The notes under the pieces: model-generated | The model's input: only the letters and a program-made list of their open reading frames with translations | Databases searched by the model: none | Told to the model about the DNA's origin: nothing | DNA from: Acidimicrobiales bacterium | GTDB lineage: Bacteria > Actinomycetota > Acidimicrobiia > Acidimicrobiales > Iamiaceae | Length of the DNA stretch: 64,000 nucleotides | Assembly: GCA_030448105.1 (NCBI GenBank) | Contig: JAUJNP010000016.1 | Span: forward strand, 453 to 64,452 | Reading direction: 5' to 3' | Shown here: piece after piece, positions 33,627 to 45,444 of the stretch | Position numbering within the stretch: the stretch's first letter is position 1 | Layout of the letters: each line of letters starts with the position of its first letter | Position numbers and translations under genes: made by a program

Positions 33627-33641
33627 TGGGATCAATTCTCA
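33627..33641. promoter_or_regulatory. Zur-type box 2 (znuA side)
   Basis: TGGGATCAATTCTCA keeps one perfect arm (ATTCTCA) and 11 of 15 pattern bases. It ends 5 bp before the znuA GTG. Confidence 0.45.
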
Positions 33642-33646
33642 CTTCC

Positions 33647-34582
33647 GTGCGTGCCTCAGTCTGCCAGGCCGGCCGCCGGCGACCCAGCCCGATCTTGCGC
33701 GCCCTGGCCGTCGGCCTGCTCGTCCTCACCGCCACCGCCGCCTGTGGGGCGGGGTCGGGCCCGGACCGGGAGGCCCGGATCGTGGTCAGCACCGACATCC
33801 TGGGCGATGTGGTGGCGGCCATGGTGGGTGACCGGGCCGAAGTGGAGGTGGTGATGCCCCGGGGGGCCAGCCCGCACGAGTTCTCGCCCTCGGCCCGCCA
33901 AGCCGTGGCCATGCGGGAGGCCGACGCCCTCATCGTCAACGGGTGGGGGTTCGAGGCGGGCCTGGACGACACGGTCGACGCCGCTCGCCGTGCGGGCGTG
34001 AACGTGTTCGAGGCGGTCTCCGCGGTCCGGCCCCAGGGGGGAGCGCCCCACGATCCCCACTTCTTCACCGACCCCGCCCGCATGGTCCAGGCGGTCACGG
34101 CCATCGCCGCCCACCTCCGCTCGACCGTGCCGGCGCTGCGCACCGCCGCCTTCGGTGCCGCCGCTCGGTCCTACCAACGGCGCCTCGAGGGGGCCGACGC
34201 CGAGGTCGAGCGCATCCTGGCGGTGGTACCGGCCCGCCGGCGGGTCCTCGTCACCGACCACGAGGTGTTCGGCTACTTCGCCGAGCGCTACGACTTCCGG
34301 GTGGTGGGCACGGTGATCCCCAACCTCAGTACCTCCTCCGAACCCAGCGCCCGGGGCCTGGCCGACCTGGCCGAGGCCATCCGGGCCGAGCGGGTGCCGG
34401 CCATCTTCGCTTCCACCAGCGCGCCGGCCAGGCTGGCGAGGCGATTGGCCGCCACCGCCGGCGTGTCGGTGAGGGTGGTCGGCCTGTTCAGCGAGTCGCT
34501 CGGCCCTGAGGGCTCGGCGGGGGCCACCTACCTGGGCATGGTCGTCGCCAACGCCCAGCGGATCGCGGCTGCCCTGGCCTAG
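33647..34582 (+). CDS. znuA: ZnuA-type zinc/manganese-binding lipoprotein
   Basis: 311 residues, GTG start 5 nt after Zur box 2. The lipoprotein signal ends in TAACG (lipobox Cys). The cluster A-I substrate-binding fold shows VVSTDILGDVVAAM, metal ligands in RGASPHEFSPSA (His), APHDPHFFTDPARM (His) and VTDHEVFGYFAERY (His), and late Glu/Asp residues. It captures Zn2+ or Mn2+ outside the membrane for the ZnuC transporter. Its 3' end overlaps the convergent corA gene by 4 nt. Confidence 0.9.
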   Translation: MRASVCQAGRRRPSPILRALAVGLLVLTATAACGAGSGPDREARIVVSTDILGDVVAAMVGDRAEVEVVMPRGASPHEFSPSARQAVAMREADALIVNGWGFEAGLDDTVDAARRAGVNVFEAVSAVRPQGGAPHDPHFFTDPARMVQAVTAIAAHLRSTVPALRTAAFGAAARSYQRRLEGADAEVERILAVVPARRRVLVTDHEVFGYFAERYDFRVVGTVIPNLSTSSEPSARGLADLAEAIRAERVPAIFASTSAPARLARRLAATAGVSVRVVGLFSESLGPEGSAGATYLGMVVANAQRIAAALA

Positions 34583-35556
34583 TCGCCGAGCCAGCCCGCC
34601 CGCTTCAGGCGCCGGTACACGGCCATCGCCGCGCCCAGCATGCCCAGCAGGGCAAGGGGGTAGCCGAGCACCCAGTGCAGCTCGGGCATGTGCGCGAAGT
34701 TCATGCCCCACACCCCGGCCAGCATGGTGGGCACGGCGATGATGGCCGCCCAGGAGGAGATCGTGCGCATGTCCTCGTTCTGGCGCACGCTGATCTGGGC
34801 CAGGTTGGCGTCGAGGGCGTCGGTCAGCAGGTCCCGGAAGATCTCGATGCGGCCCACCACCCGGGTCAGGTGGTCGGCCACGTCGCGGAAGTACTCGGCC
34901 AGCTCGGGGTGGGCGTGGGGGATCAGGCCCCGCATCATGACGTCGAGCGCCTCGGACAAGGGCATGGTGTAGCGGTAGAGGTCCAGCACCTCCCGCTTGA
35001 GCTTGTAGATGCGCTCGGCGGGGTTGGAGCGGTCGTCGGAGAAGACGTCGGCCTCCACCTGCTGGATGTCGAGGTCGATGCCGTCGGCCGCCGGGGTGTA
35101 GTCGTCCACCACCCGGTCGCACACGGCGTGGAGCACCGCCATCGGACCGCAGCGCAGCAGCTCGGGCTGGCGTTCGAGGTGACGGCGCACGTCGCCGAGC
35201 GCGCTGGCCCGCCCGTGGCGCACGGTGATCACGAAACCCGGCCCCACGAACACCAGGAGCTCGGCGAACTCGATGCTCTCGGATTCGTCGTCGTAGCGGG
35301 CGGTCTTCAGCACCACGAGGACGGTGTCGTCGTAGACCTCCACCTTGGGCCGCTGATGGGCGTTGACGGCATCCTCCACGGCGAGGTCGTGGAGGCCGAA
35401 CTCGACCCGGACGGCGGCGAACTCCTCGGTGGTGGGCTCGTGCAGGCCTATCCAGACGAACGATCCGTCTTCGCGCCCCGCCTCGCACGCGTCCTCGAGG
35501 GGGAGGTTCCCCTTCTCACGGGCGCCGTCCCGATACTGCGCGCAATCGACTATCAC
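34579..35556 (-). CDS. corA: CorA-family Mg2+/Co2+ transporter
   Basis: 325 residues. A cytoplasmic alpha/beta domain is followed by long helices and two C-terminal transmembrane helices. The channel signature GMN lies in GVWGMNFAHMPEL, and the preceding pore helix is SSWAAIIAVPTMLAGV. The C-terminus is basic. It forms homopentameric Mg2+ channels. The GTG at 35556 (VIVDCAQYRDG) is preferred over farther upstream codons that lack CorA-like sequence. Confidence 0.9.
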   Translation of the reverse strand: MIVDCAQYRDGAREKGNLPLEDACEAGREDGSFVWIGLHEPTTEEFAAVRVEFGLHDLAVEDAVNAHQRPKVEVYDDTVLVVLKTARYDDESESIEFAELLVFVGPGFVITVRHGRASALGDVRRHLERQPELLRCGPMAVLHAVCDRVVDDYTPAADGIDLDIQQVEADVFSDDRSNPAERIYKLKREVLDLYRYTMPLSEALDVMMRGLIPHAHPELAEYFRDVADHLTRVVGRIEIFRDLLTDALDANLAQISVRQNEDMRTISSWAAIIAVPTMLAGVWGMNFAHMPELHWVLGYPLALLGMLGAAMAVYRRLKRAGWLGD

Positions 35557-35599
35557 CCGACCAGTCTGGCCGGTGGAAGCGATGCACGGCGGGCTCGCC

Positions 35600-36127
35600 T
35601 CAGGCCAGGTGGGGCCCGGCGGCGCGGGCTGCGCGTACCGCGCCGAGGGCATCGCGGAGCTGGTCGATCCACTCCCCCTGGTGCTGGCCGACGAGGCGCA
35701 CGCACCACGCCAGGGCCTCGCTGCGGCTGCGGGCCACGCCGGCGTCGAGCAACGTGTCGAGCACCGCCCGCTCCGGCATCCGCAGCCGGGTCATCACCGG
35801 CACGCTGGCGGTGGTGAAGGCGACCTCGGTGTCGCCGCAGCGGGCGGCCCAGGAGACCTTGCGCCCGAAGCGGCGTTCGGCCTCGCCGGCGATCCGCATG
35901 CGCTTCTCCCGGGTGTCCTCCCGGAAACCGGCCACCCGGGAGGCGCACGCCACCTGGCGGGCGGCGTCGGCTTCGTCGCCGGTGTCGCCCAGTTCGGGCT
36001 CGGCCAGGACTCCGGTGACGAGGATCTCGTCCCGGTCCGTCTGCACCTCCACCGGTGCGGTGAACCAGTCGTCGGGGACGCGGCCGGCGAACCAGGCCTG
36101 CAGTTGGGCACTACTCAGTTGTTGCAT
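35600..36127 (-). CDS. Hypothetical protein with RHH-like C-terminal segment
   Basis: 175 residues from ATG 36127. The first half includes acidic EILVTGVLAEPELGDTGDEA and is probably a small alpha/beta domain. The C-terminal third (MPERAVLDTLLDAGVARSRS, then EALAWCVRLVGQH) resembles a ribbon-helix-helix DNA-binding segment of antitoxin-type regulators, without certainty. The start is supported by TAAGCT at 7 nt upstream. Direct repeats of TGTAAG just upstream could be its own operator. Confidence 0.6.
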   Translation of the reverse strand: MQQLSSAQLQAWFAGRVPDDWFTAPVEVQTDRDEILVTGVLAEPELGDTGDEADAARQVACASRVAGFREDTREKRMRIAGEAERRFGRKVSWAARCGDTEVAFTTASVPVMTRLRMPERAVLDTLLDAGVARSRSEALAWCVRLVGQHQGEWIDQLRDALGAVRAARAAGPHLA

Positions 36128-36134
36128 AGTTACG

Positions 36135-36150
36135 AGCTTACACACTTACA
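36135..36150 (-). promoter_or_regulatory. Promoter with TGTAAG direct repeats
   Basis: On the minus strand TGTAAG occurs twice with an 8-bp period (36150-36145 and 36142-36137), overlapping the -10 TAAGCT (36140-36135) that lies 7 nt before ATG 36127. RHH proteins often bind such short direct repeats over their own promoters. Confidence 0.4.
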
Positions 36151-36216
36151 TCAGCCGGACTGCTCAGCTGACCGCGTAGCCCTCACGGGCCCGCGGCGGC
36201 GACCGATGGACCCGGC

Positions 36217-36744
36217 ATGCGCACCGCCGAACCGCTCGAGGAGGTGCTGGCGGTGTTGCGGCGGGAGCACGGTCTGCTCGACCAGCTGCGGTTCCGCTTC
36301 CTCGAGGTGCGCCTGCTCCTGGCGGCGGCGGAGGTGCGCTACCTGGGATGGGCCACCACCGAGGTCGCCGAGGCCCGGCGGCGGGCACGAGAAGCCGATC
36401 TCCTGCGGGCTGCCGCCCTCCACCGTCTGGAGTCGAGAGGGGCGACACCCACCTTGCGGGCGGTGGCCGCCGGCGCCGACGAGCCGTGGGCCGGGATGCT
36501 GCGCGACCACCACGAGGGCCTCTGCACGGTGGTCTCGGAGATCGAGGTGATCGGGCACCGCAACGCCGAGCTGGCCCGCGCCGGCATCACCGCTCTGGCC
36601 CACGGTGTGGCCCTCAGCTCGCTCGGCCGCCCACCGAGCGAGGCCGGCGAGGCGGGAGACCTGGCCACCGAGGCGGCCTTCCAGGAGGTGATCGGCACTG
36701 CCGGTCGGCTCCGGATGCCCGCCCTGCTCGCCTTCCTGCGCTGA
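36217..36744 (+). CDS. FlgN-like helical protein
   Basis: 175 residues, almost entirely helical. The N-terminal EPLEEVLAVLRREHGLLDQL and FRFLEVRLLLAA repeat the heptads seen in FlgN-type export chaperones for flagellar hook-associated proteins. A FliA/WhiG sigma gene follows, converging on it, which supports a motility or development theme, yet no flagellar structural gene is present in the window. It has no catalytic motif, signal or membrane helix. Moderate confidence in the family. Confidence 0.55.
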   Translation: MRTAEPLEEVLAVLRREHGLLDQLRFRFLEVRLLLAAAEVRYLGWATTEVAEARRRAREADLLRAAALHRLESRGATPTLRAVAAGADEPWAGMLRDHHEGLCTVVSEIEVIGHRNAELARAGITALAHGVALSSLGRPPSEAGEAGDLATEAAFQEVIGTAGRLRMPALLAFLR

Positions 36745-36790
36745 GACATCGGGCCTGGCGCTGAGGACCTCGGGCGCCGCCGACCTCCGG

Positions 36791-37633
36791 TCAGGTCGAG
36801 GGGACGAGCTGGACGCCTTCGAGGCGGTCGTGCCAAGGGCGGGCGCCCCCGATGGCGGTGGCGTAGCCGGCCTTGCGGCGGGCAACCCGTCCGGCGGGCT
36901 CGCTCTCGGCGCCGGCTTCGTACTGGGCCTCGATGCCGTCCTTGAGCATCACCAGCGCCTCCGAGCGCAGCTGGGAGATCCGGGACTCGGTTACGCCGAG
37001 GAGGTTGGCCAGCTCCTGGGACTTGCAGCCTTCGAGGAAGTAGCCGACCACGACCAGGCGGTGGCGCTCGGGCAGGAGCTTCACCGCGTCGCGGAGGTAG
37101 GCGTGAAGCTCACGGGTCTCGAGCTCGTCAGAGGGCTCCCGGTTGGCCGTGTCGGCCAGGACATCGACCAGCGTGAGGTCCTCGTCGGCGTCGCTCACCT
37201 CGTACTCGAGGGCCAACACGACCGAGCGGAACATGCGGTCCTGGAGGCGGCTGAGCTCATCGCGTTTCATGCCCAGGGCTTCAGCCGTTTCGTCGACCGA
37301 GGGCACCCGGCCCAGCTCGGTGGCCAGGCGCTGCTCGACGGCCTCGAGCTTGCGGGCGAGGGTGCGCACCGAGCGGGGGGCCCAGTCGGCGGCGCGGACC
37401 GCATCCAGGATCGCCCCTCGGATGCGCTGAGCGGCGAAGCGGTCGAAGGGCACGCCCCGGGAGTCGTCGTAGCGACGGGCCGCCTCCACCAGACCGAGCG
37501 CCCCAGCGGTGGCCAGCTCCTCACGGTCCACGTGGCGGGGGAAGTGCACCGCCACCTGGAACACGACGTGGCGCACGAGGGGCAGATGCTGCTCGATCAG
37601 CTGGTGCAGATCCTTGTCGTCCCGGTTGGACAT
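36791..37633 (-). CDS. FliA/WhiG-family RNA polymerase sigma factor
   Basis: 280 residues. Region 2 (LPLVRHVVFQVAVHFPRHVD, then GALGLVEAARRYDDSRGVPF) is followed by region 3 (RTLARKLEAVEQRLATELGR) and a region 4 HTH (SQELANLLGVTESRISQLRS). Region 1 is absent, as in FliA, WhiG and SigD. These sigmas drive flagellar or, in Streptomyces, sporulation genes. The ATG at 37633 follows GGAGAGGCC. The last 40 residues form a low-complexity tail. The promoter and a long inverted repeat lie upstream. Confidence 0.9.
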   Translation of the reverse strand: MSNRDDKDLHQLIEQHLPLVRHVVFQVAVHFPRHVDREELATAGALGLVEAARRYDDSRGVPFDRFAAQRIRGAILDAVRAADWAPRSVRTLARKLEAVEQRLATELGRVPSVDETAEALGMKRDELSRLQDRMFRSVVLALEYEVSDADEDLTLVDVLADTANREPSDELETRELHAYLRDAVKLLPERHRLVVVGYFLEGCKSQELANLLGVTESRISQLRSEALVMLKDGIEAQYEAGAESEPAGRVARRKAGYATAIGGARPWHDRLEGVQLVPST

Positions 37634-37700
37634 GGCCTCTCCCTCCATCGCCCCCACCCGCCCTCGGTCGGGAGGGAACGCCTCTTGTTGAGGAGATCGG

Positions 37701-37748
37701 CGGCAAATGGGCCGACCGACCCACCCGGCCGATCCGGACCATTTGCCG
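37701..37748. repeat. 10-bp inverted repeat in the leader of the FliA/WhiG sigma gene
   Basis: CGGCAAATGG (37701-37710) and CCATTTGCCG (37739-37748) are perfect reverse complements separated by 28 bp. They begin 2-3 nt after the predicted transcription start, so they could be an operator or the stem of an mRNA hairpin. Confidence 0.6.
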
Positions 37749-37757
37749 GGAACCGCT

Positions 37758-37786
37758 ACTGTACGCGTTGTTGCGAACGCTGTAAA
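37758..37786 (-). promoter_or_regulatory. Promoter of the FliA/WhiG sigma gene
   Basis: On the minus strand TTTACA (37786-37781), a 17-bp spacer and TACAGT (37763-37758) form a good housekeeping-type promoter. The spacer has a GCGTT/AACGC dyad. The predicted start near 37751 gives a leader of about 118 nt. Confidence 0.6.
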
Positions 37787-37824
37787 GAGTCGAGCGGCGG
37801 GCGGCGAGCGGTGGGCCCCCGGCG

Positions 37825-38820
37825 TCACGCCTGGGCGGCCGCCCCTTCGAACACCGCGGCTTTGACCCCCCGGTGGGCGAGCTCGGCGAGGAAGGGCACG
37901 GGCTCGACCAACTCGGCCAGGCCGGCGGCACCGGTGCGGGCCAGCTCACCCCGGGCAGCGAGCACGGCGGCGGCCGCCGCCACCGCCCCGGCCGCCACCG
38001 CCGGTCGGTCCATGGCGCCCAGCACCCGGACGCCGCGGAGGTCGCCCCGTCGGCCGCGGACCTCCACCCGCACCGCCCCCACCCCGCCTTCGGGATGAGG
38101 CGGGCGCAGCATGGGGAGGCGGGCGCTCAGACGGTCGCGACGGTTGGCGGCGACCCGCGCCGTGACCCGCTGCACGCCGGGGAAGGCGTTGACGAGCAGC
38201 AGGGAGTCAGCCACCGCCGCCCGGTAGCAGTCGGCCCCACCGACGGGGTCGGGGAACCAGCACAGCTCCCGACCTGAGCCCGAGGGCCGCCGCTGCCATC
38301 CGCCGTCGCGCCAGTCGACCGCGGGCTGGGCCAGGGCCCGGTGGTGTTGACGGGCGCACGCCGGCCCCCCCGTCCCGGCCTTCGCCACGTGGATCTCGTC
38401 GACCCGGTCGAACTCGCCGGCGGCATGGCGGGCCAGCACGCAGGTGAGGCCGGGCGAGAAGGCGGCCCCGACCACCAGCGTGAGCCCCCGGGCGTCGGCC
38501 AGAGGCCCCAGGTCGAGCAGCCGGTCGACGTCGTCGGTGGCGTCCGACACCGACACCACCGGGATGTCGCGCTCCAACAGCTCGAGGGCTGCCTCGGCGT
38601 GGTGGCCCGCCGGGCTGGCGAGCACGACGGCGTCGGCGTCGGGCGGGGCATCGGCCGCCGATCCCTCGGCCACGGCGATCGCCCCCAGCGACGCGCTCAC
38701 CTCGGCCACCAGGTCGGGGCGGGGGTCGCGCAGCACCACCGCGTCCACCCCGTCGGAGGAGGCGAGCTGGCGGGCGGCCCGGGCGCCGACCGCGCCGAGG
38801 CCCAGGACGGCGATGCGCAT
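37825..38820 (-). CDS. Saccharopine-dehydrogenase-like NAD(P)-binding protein
   Basis: 331 residues. An N-terminal Rossmann fold (IAVLGLGAVGARAARQLA) leads to DADAVVLASPAGHHAEAALE, then GLTLVVGAAFSPGLTCVLAR, as in saccharopine dehydrogenase or carboxynorspermidine-synthase-like proteins. The C-terminal helix-rich region is Ala-rich. Substrate unknown; a polyamine link with the arginine decarboxylase 18 kb away is only speculation. The ATG shares an A with the stop of the small upstream ORF (TGATG). Confidence 0.75.
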   Translation of the reverse strand: MRIAVLGLGAVGARAARQLASSDGVDAVVLRDPRPDLVAEVSASLGAIAVAEGSAADAPPDADAVVLASPAGHHAEAALELLERDIPVVSVSDATDDVDRLLDLGPLADARGLTLVVGAAFSPGLTCVLARHAAGEFDRVDEIHVAKAGTGGPACARQHHRALAQPAVDWRDGGWQRRPSGSGRELCWFPDPVGGADCYRAAVADSLLLVNAFPGVQRVTARVAANRRDRLSARLPMLRPPHPEGGVGAVRVEVRGRRGDLRGVRVLGAMDRPAVAAGAVAAAAAVLAARGELARTGAAGLAELVEPVPFLAELAHRGVKAAVFEGAAAQA

Positions 38821-38957
38821 CAGCGCAGGTCGGGACCCGAGAGCTCCCGCCAGCCCCCGCCCTGGGGCGGCACGCCGCCCGAGCCCCGCAGCCGCAGGGC
38901 GGCGGCCAGGGCACCGGCCACGCCGAGAGCCACCAGCGCACGACGCAGCATGGTCAC
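38820..38957 (-). CDS. 45-residue membrane-type small protein, coupled upstream ORF
   Basis: GTG at 38957 with GGAGG 6 nt upstream opens a frame of 45 codons plus stop; an ATG two codons later is possible. The product has one hydrophobic stretch (ALVALGVAGALAAALRL) and a Gly/Pro tail. Its TGA overlaps the ATG of the saccharopine-dehydrogenase-like gene, which has no good ribosome site of its own. It may be a real small protein or chiefly a translational lead-in. Confidence 0.5.
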   Translation of the reverse strand: MTMLRRALVALGVAGALAAALRLRGSGGVPPQGGGWRELSGPDLR

Positions 38958-39004
38958 CGCTTGCCTCCGAAGGTTGGGACGGCCCCTTCGGCGAAGGGCC
39001 GGCG

Positions 39005-39078
<74 letters not shown>

Positions 39079-39093
39079 GCGGGAGCGCCGAGG

Positions 39094-39885
39094 CTAGCCG
39101 TCGACGACGGCGCCGCCCACCCGGGCCGCAGGCGCGGTGGCGCCGGCCGCAGGGGCCGCGGCGGCGGCGGAGCCGAGGGCATCGGGGCGGGCGGAGCTGG
39201 CCTCGGCGCGCGGGCGCGGGGCGCGGCGAGAGCCGCCCTCGGGCTCCTCTTCGAGCACGACGAAACGGATGCCGCCCGTGAGCTCGCTGATGACGTTGAC
39301 CAGGGCGACGGCCACCACCGTGAGGATGGTGGTGGTGAGCACGGCGATGGCGCCGATGACGGCAGCCCGCCGGAACATGTCCTGCCCGTAGAACTGCCAG
39401 TTCTCGAAGCCGACGTCGTCCATGAAGCCTTCGAAGTTGTCGACCAGGCCGGCCGAGTTGGCGATGCCCCAGAGGGCGGCGACGGCAGCCAGGGCCACGC
39501 CGTACATGCAGGTGTAGAACAGCAATGCCACCTTGAGCACCGACCACAGCTCGATGCGGCGCACGATGCGCTTGACCCGCCGGCCACGACGGGGCGCTCG
39601 CCGAGCCGCCCGGCGGGCGGCGCGCCGAGAGGGGATCTTCGCCTTCGCCTTGCTCTTGGGCTCGGCCTCGGGGTCGACCCCGGCGTTCGTCTTGGCCTTC
39701 GCCTTGGCCTTGCCCCTGGCGTCGGCGTCAGCGTCAGCGTCGGCCTCGGCGGGGGACCCGTCCTGGCGACGGTGCTGGCCGGGGCGGCCCACCGGGCCCT
39801 TGGCGGTGGGCGGGGGCGGCGGGGGCCCGAGGCCGGGGGTGGTGGTGGCCCCCATGTCGGTGGTCGCACCGGGATCGAGAGCCAC
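39094..39885 (-). CDS. DUF3566 membrane protein with charged disordered N-terminus
   Basis: 263 residues, GTG start. Residues 1-115 are disordered: Pro-rich, an ADADADAR stretch, KAKAKAKT repeats, then a strongly basic Arg-rich segment. The DUF3566 domain (about 105-215) has two transmembrane helices (VLKVALLFYTCMYGVALAAV and GAIAVLTTTILTVVAVALVN) flanking an extracytoplasmic loop. The function is unknown, but the gene is conserved next to gyrA in Actinobacteria. A charged Ala/Pro tail ends the protein. Confidence 0.88.
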   Translation of the reverse strand: MALDPGATTDMGATTTPGLGPPPPPPTAKGPVGRPGQHRRQDGSPAEADADADADARGKAKAKAKTNAGVDPEAEPKSKAKAKIPSRRAARRAARRAPRRGRRVKRIVRRIELWSVLKVALLFYTCMYGVALAAVAALWGIANSAGLVDNFEGFMDDVGFENWQFYGQDMFRRAAVIGAIAVLTTTILTVVAVALVNVISELTGGIRFVVLEEEPEGGSRRAPRPRAEASSARPDALGSAAAAAPAAGATAPAARVGGAVVDG

Positions 39886-39930
39886 GGCGCGAAGTCTAGG
39901 AGGTCGCCCTTGCGAACGGTGGTCAGGCGG

Positions 39931-40236
39931 TCACGGCCAGGACACCCTGGCTCGGGCGGTGTATTCGGCGTCGCCCACGCGCACGACAACCACCACGTCC
40001 GTGCCCACCTCCCGGTAGGCGAGCAGCACCCCACCGTTGTCAGCCGCCACCTCGCCGGCCGCGGCCCGGCCCTCGGCCGCCCCGGCCAGAGCAGCCCCGT
40101 CGGCGGCGGTGCGGGCCCGGGCGGCGTCGACCGCCCCATCCCCCAGGCGCAGCACCGCCAGCGCCACCAACCCCGCCAGCACCACCACCACCGCCATCAA
40201 CGGCGTCACCTGCCCCCGCTCGCGCGCACGACCCAT
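39931..40236 (-). CDS. TadE/TadG-like (Flp pilus assembly) small protein
   Basis: 101 residues. RGQVTPLMAVVVVLAGLVAL is the N-terminal charged-then-hydrophobic segment of TadE/G-like pseudopilins. It is followed by GDGAVDAARARTAADGAALA, the conserved helix in this family, and a beta-rich end. Usually such genes lie in tad pilus clusters; here it stands alone between gyrA and DUF3566. It may be an isolated exported protein. ATG at 40236. Confidence 0.75.
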   Translation of the reverse strand: MGRARERGQVTPLMAVVVVLAGLVALAVLRLGDGAVDAARARTAADGAALAGAAEGRAAAGEVAADNGGVLLAYREVGTDVVVVVRVGDAEYTARARVSWP

Positions 40237-40282
40237 GACCAGACCTCCATCGACGAAGCCACCGGGGGAAGCGAGAGTGACG

Positions 40283-40466
40283 CTGCGCAGTCCGCCAGGC
40301 GGAGCAGCAAACGAGTCGAGAGCCGGATGGGCGAAGCCCGAGCGAGTAGGCCGCCCGCAGGGCGGCCGCCCGAGCTCCAAAGTAGGACAGTCCGCCAGGC
40401 GGAGCAGCAACCACAAGTTGAGACCCAGATGGGCGAAGCCCGCTCCGCCGAAGGCGGAGCCAATGT
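40283..40466 (-). repeat. Composite hairpin repeat, copy 3 (double, 3' of gyrA)
   Basis: Read from the gyrA stop: ATTGGCTCC, the hairpin GCTCCGCC-TTC-GGCGGAGC, GGGCTTCGCCC, a spacer, GCTGCTCCGCCTGGCGGACTG, then GGCCGCCC-TGC-GGGCGGCC. A second GGGCTTCGCCC and a second GCTCCGCCTGGCGG/CTGCGCAG unit follow. It is therefore a tandem of two modules found singly at 30737. It fills the gap between gyrA and the TadE-like gene. Confidence 0.8.
40442..40460 (-). terminator. Strong hairpin after gyrA
   Basis: An 8-bp stem GCTCCGCC/GGCGGAGC with TTC loop begins 7 nt after the gyrA stop, within the composite repeat. No T-run follows, so it is either an actinobacterial L-shaped terminator or an mRNA 3'-end stabiliser. 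Confidence 0.55.
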
Positions 40467-40467
40467 C

Positions 40468-42951
<2,484 letters not shown>

Positions 42952-42961
42952 CGATGATCGG

Positions 42962-44896
<1,935 letters not shown>

Positions 44897-44989
44897 CGGC
44901 GCGGCCTCTCAGAGCTGCTCTCGAACGGTGCTCGGCGGGCGGCCGCAGCTCGAAAACTGCTGGTCAGCGCCCCCGATCACGATGCCGTC

Positions 44990-44995
44990 AGCCTA
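44990..44995 (-). promoter_or_regulatory. -10 element upstream of gyrB
   Basis: TAGGCT on the minus strand in the 122-nt dciA-gyrB gap gives an own promoter for gyrBA with an 80-90 nt leader containing a Shine-Dalgarno sequence. Nothing else was seen in this gap. Confidence 0.4.
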
Positions 44996-45018
44996 CCAGC
45001 CGACGAGGGCGGCTCCGA

Positions 45019-45375
45019 TCACCCCGGCGGGCGCCGGACCCTCACCACGAGGCCCTCGACCACCCCTGGGCCGACCAGCGCGGCCGCCCGGCGCACCAGG
45101 TCGGCCTCCAGCCAGCGGGCCTGGCTGGCCCACGCCGCCGAGGCCGTCACCGCCACCACCCGGCCCCGCTCCACCGCCACCGGCACGAGCGCCGCGGCCG
45201 CCTCGGGACCGACCAGGTCGGCCCAGCGCTCCCGCAGCGCGATGAGGGCGTCGGTGGGAGGCGAGCCCAGGCCGGCCAGCACCCGGTCGAGGCCCTCGCG
45301 GAGGGGTCGCACGGGCGGCCCCGACCCATCGGAGGTGGGCAGCGGCGACCACGGCACCCCCGCAGTCTCGCTCAT
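45019..45375 (-). CDS. dciA: DciA-like (DUF721) helicase-loading protein
   Basis: 118 residues. The DUF721 core GLDRVLAGLGSPPTDALIAL and RERWADLVGPEAAAALVPVA is followed by VVAVTASAAWASQARWLEAD, matching the DciA fold related to KH domains. In bacteria without DnaC/DnaI, DciA loads the replicative helicase DnaB. It sits between recF and gyrB as in mycobacteria. Its ATG lies exactly where an undamaged recF would end (ATGA overlap). Confidence 0.88.
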   Translation of the reverse strand: MSETAGVPWSPLPTSDGSGPPVRPLREGLDRVLAGLGSPPTDALIALRERWADLVGPEAAAALVPVAVERGRVVAVTASAAWASQARWLEADLVRRAAALVGPGVVEGLVVRVRRPPG

Positions 45376-45444
45376 GGCGCGGGGTCCGGGACGCCTCCGA
45401 GGTGGAGGCGGGCGGCCTCGCGGGCACCGTCGACACCCCCTCCC

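Noticed and set aside
36217-36744. RsiG-like cyclic-di-GMP-dependent anti-sigma next to a WhiG-type sigma
   Set aside because: The E(X)3S(X)2R(X)3Q(X)3D motif that marks RsiG helices was not found; the FlgN-like pattern fits better.
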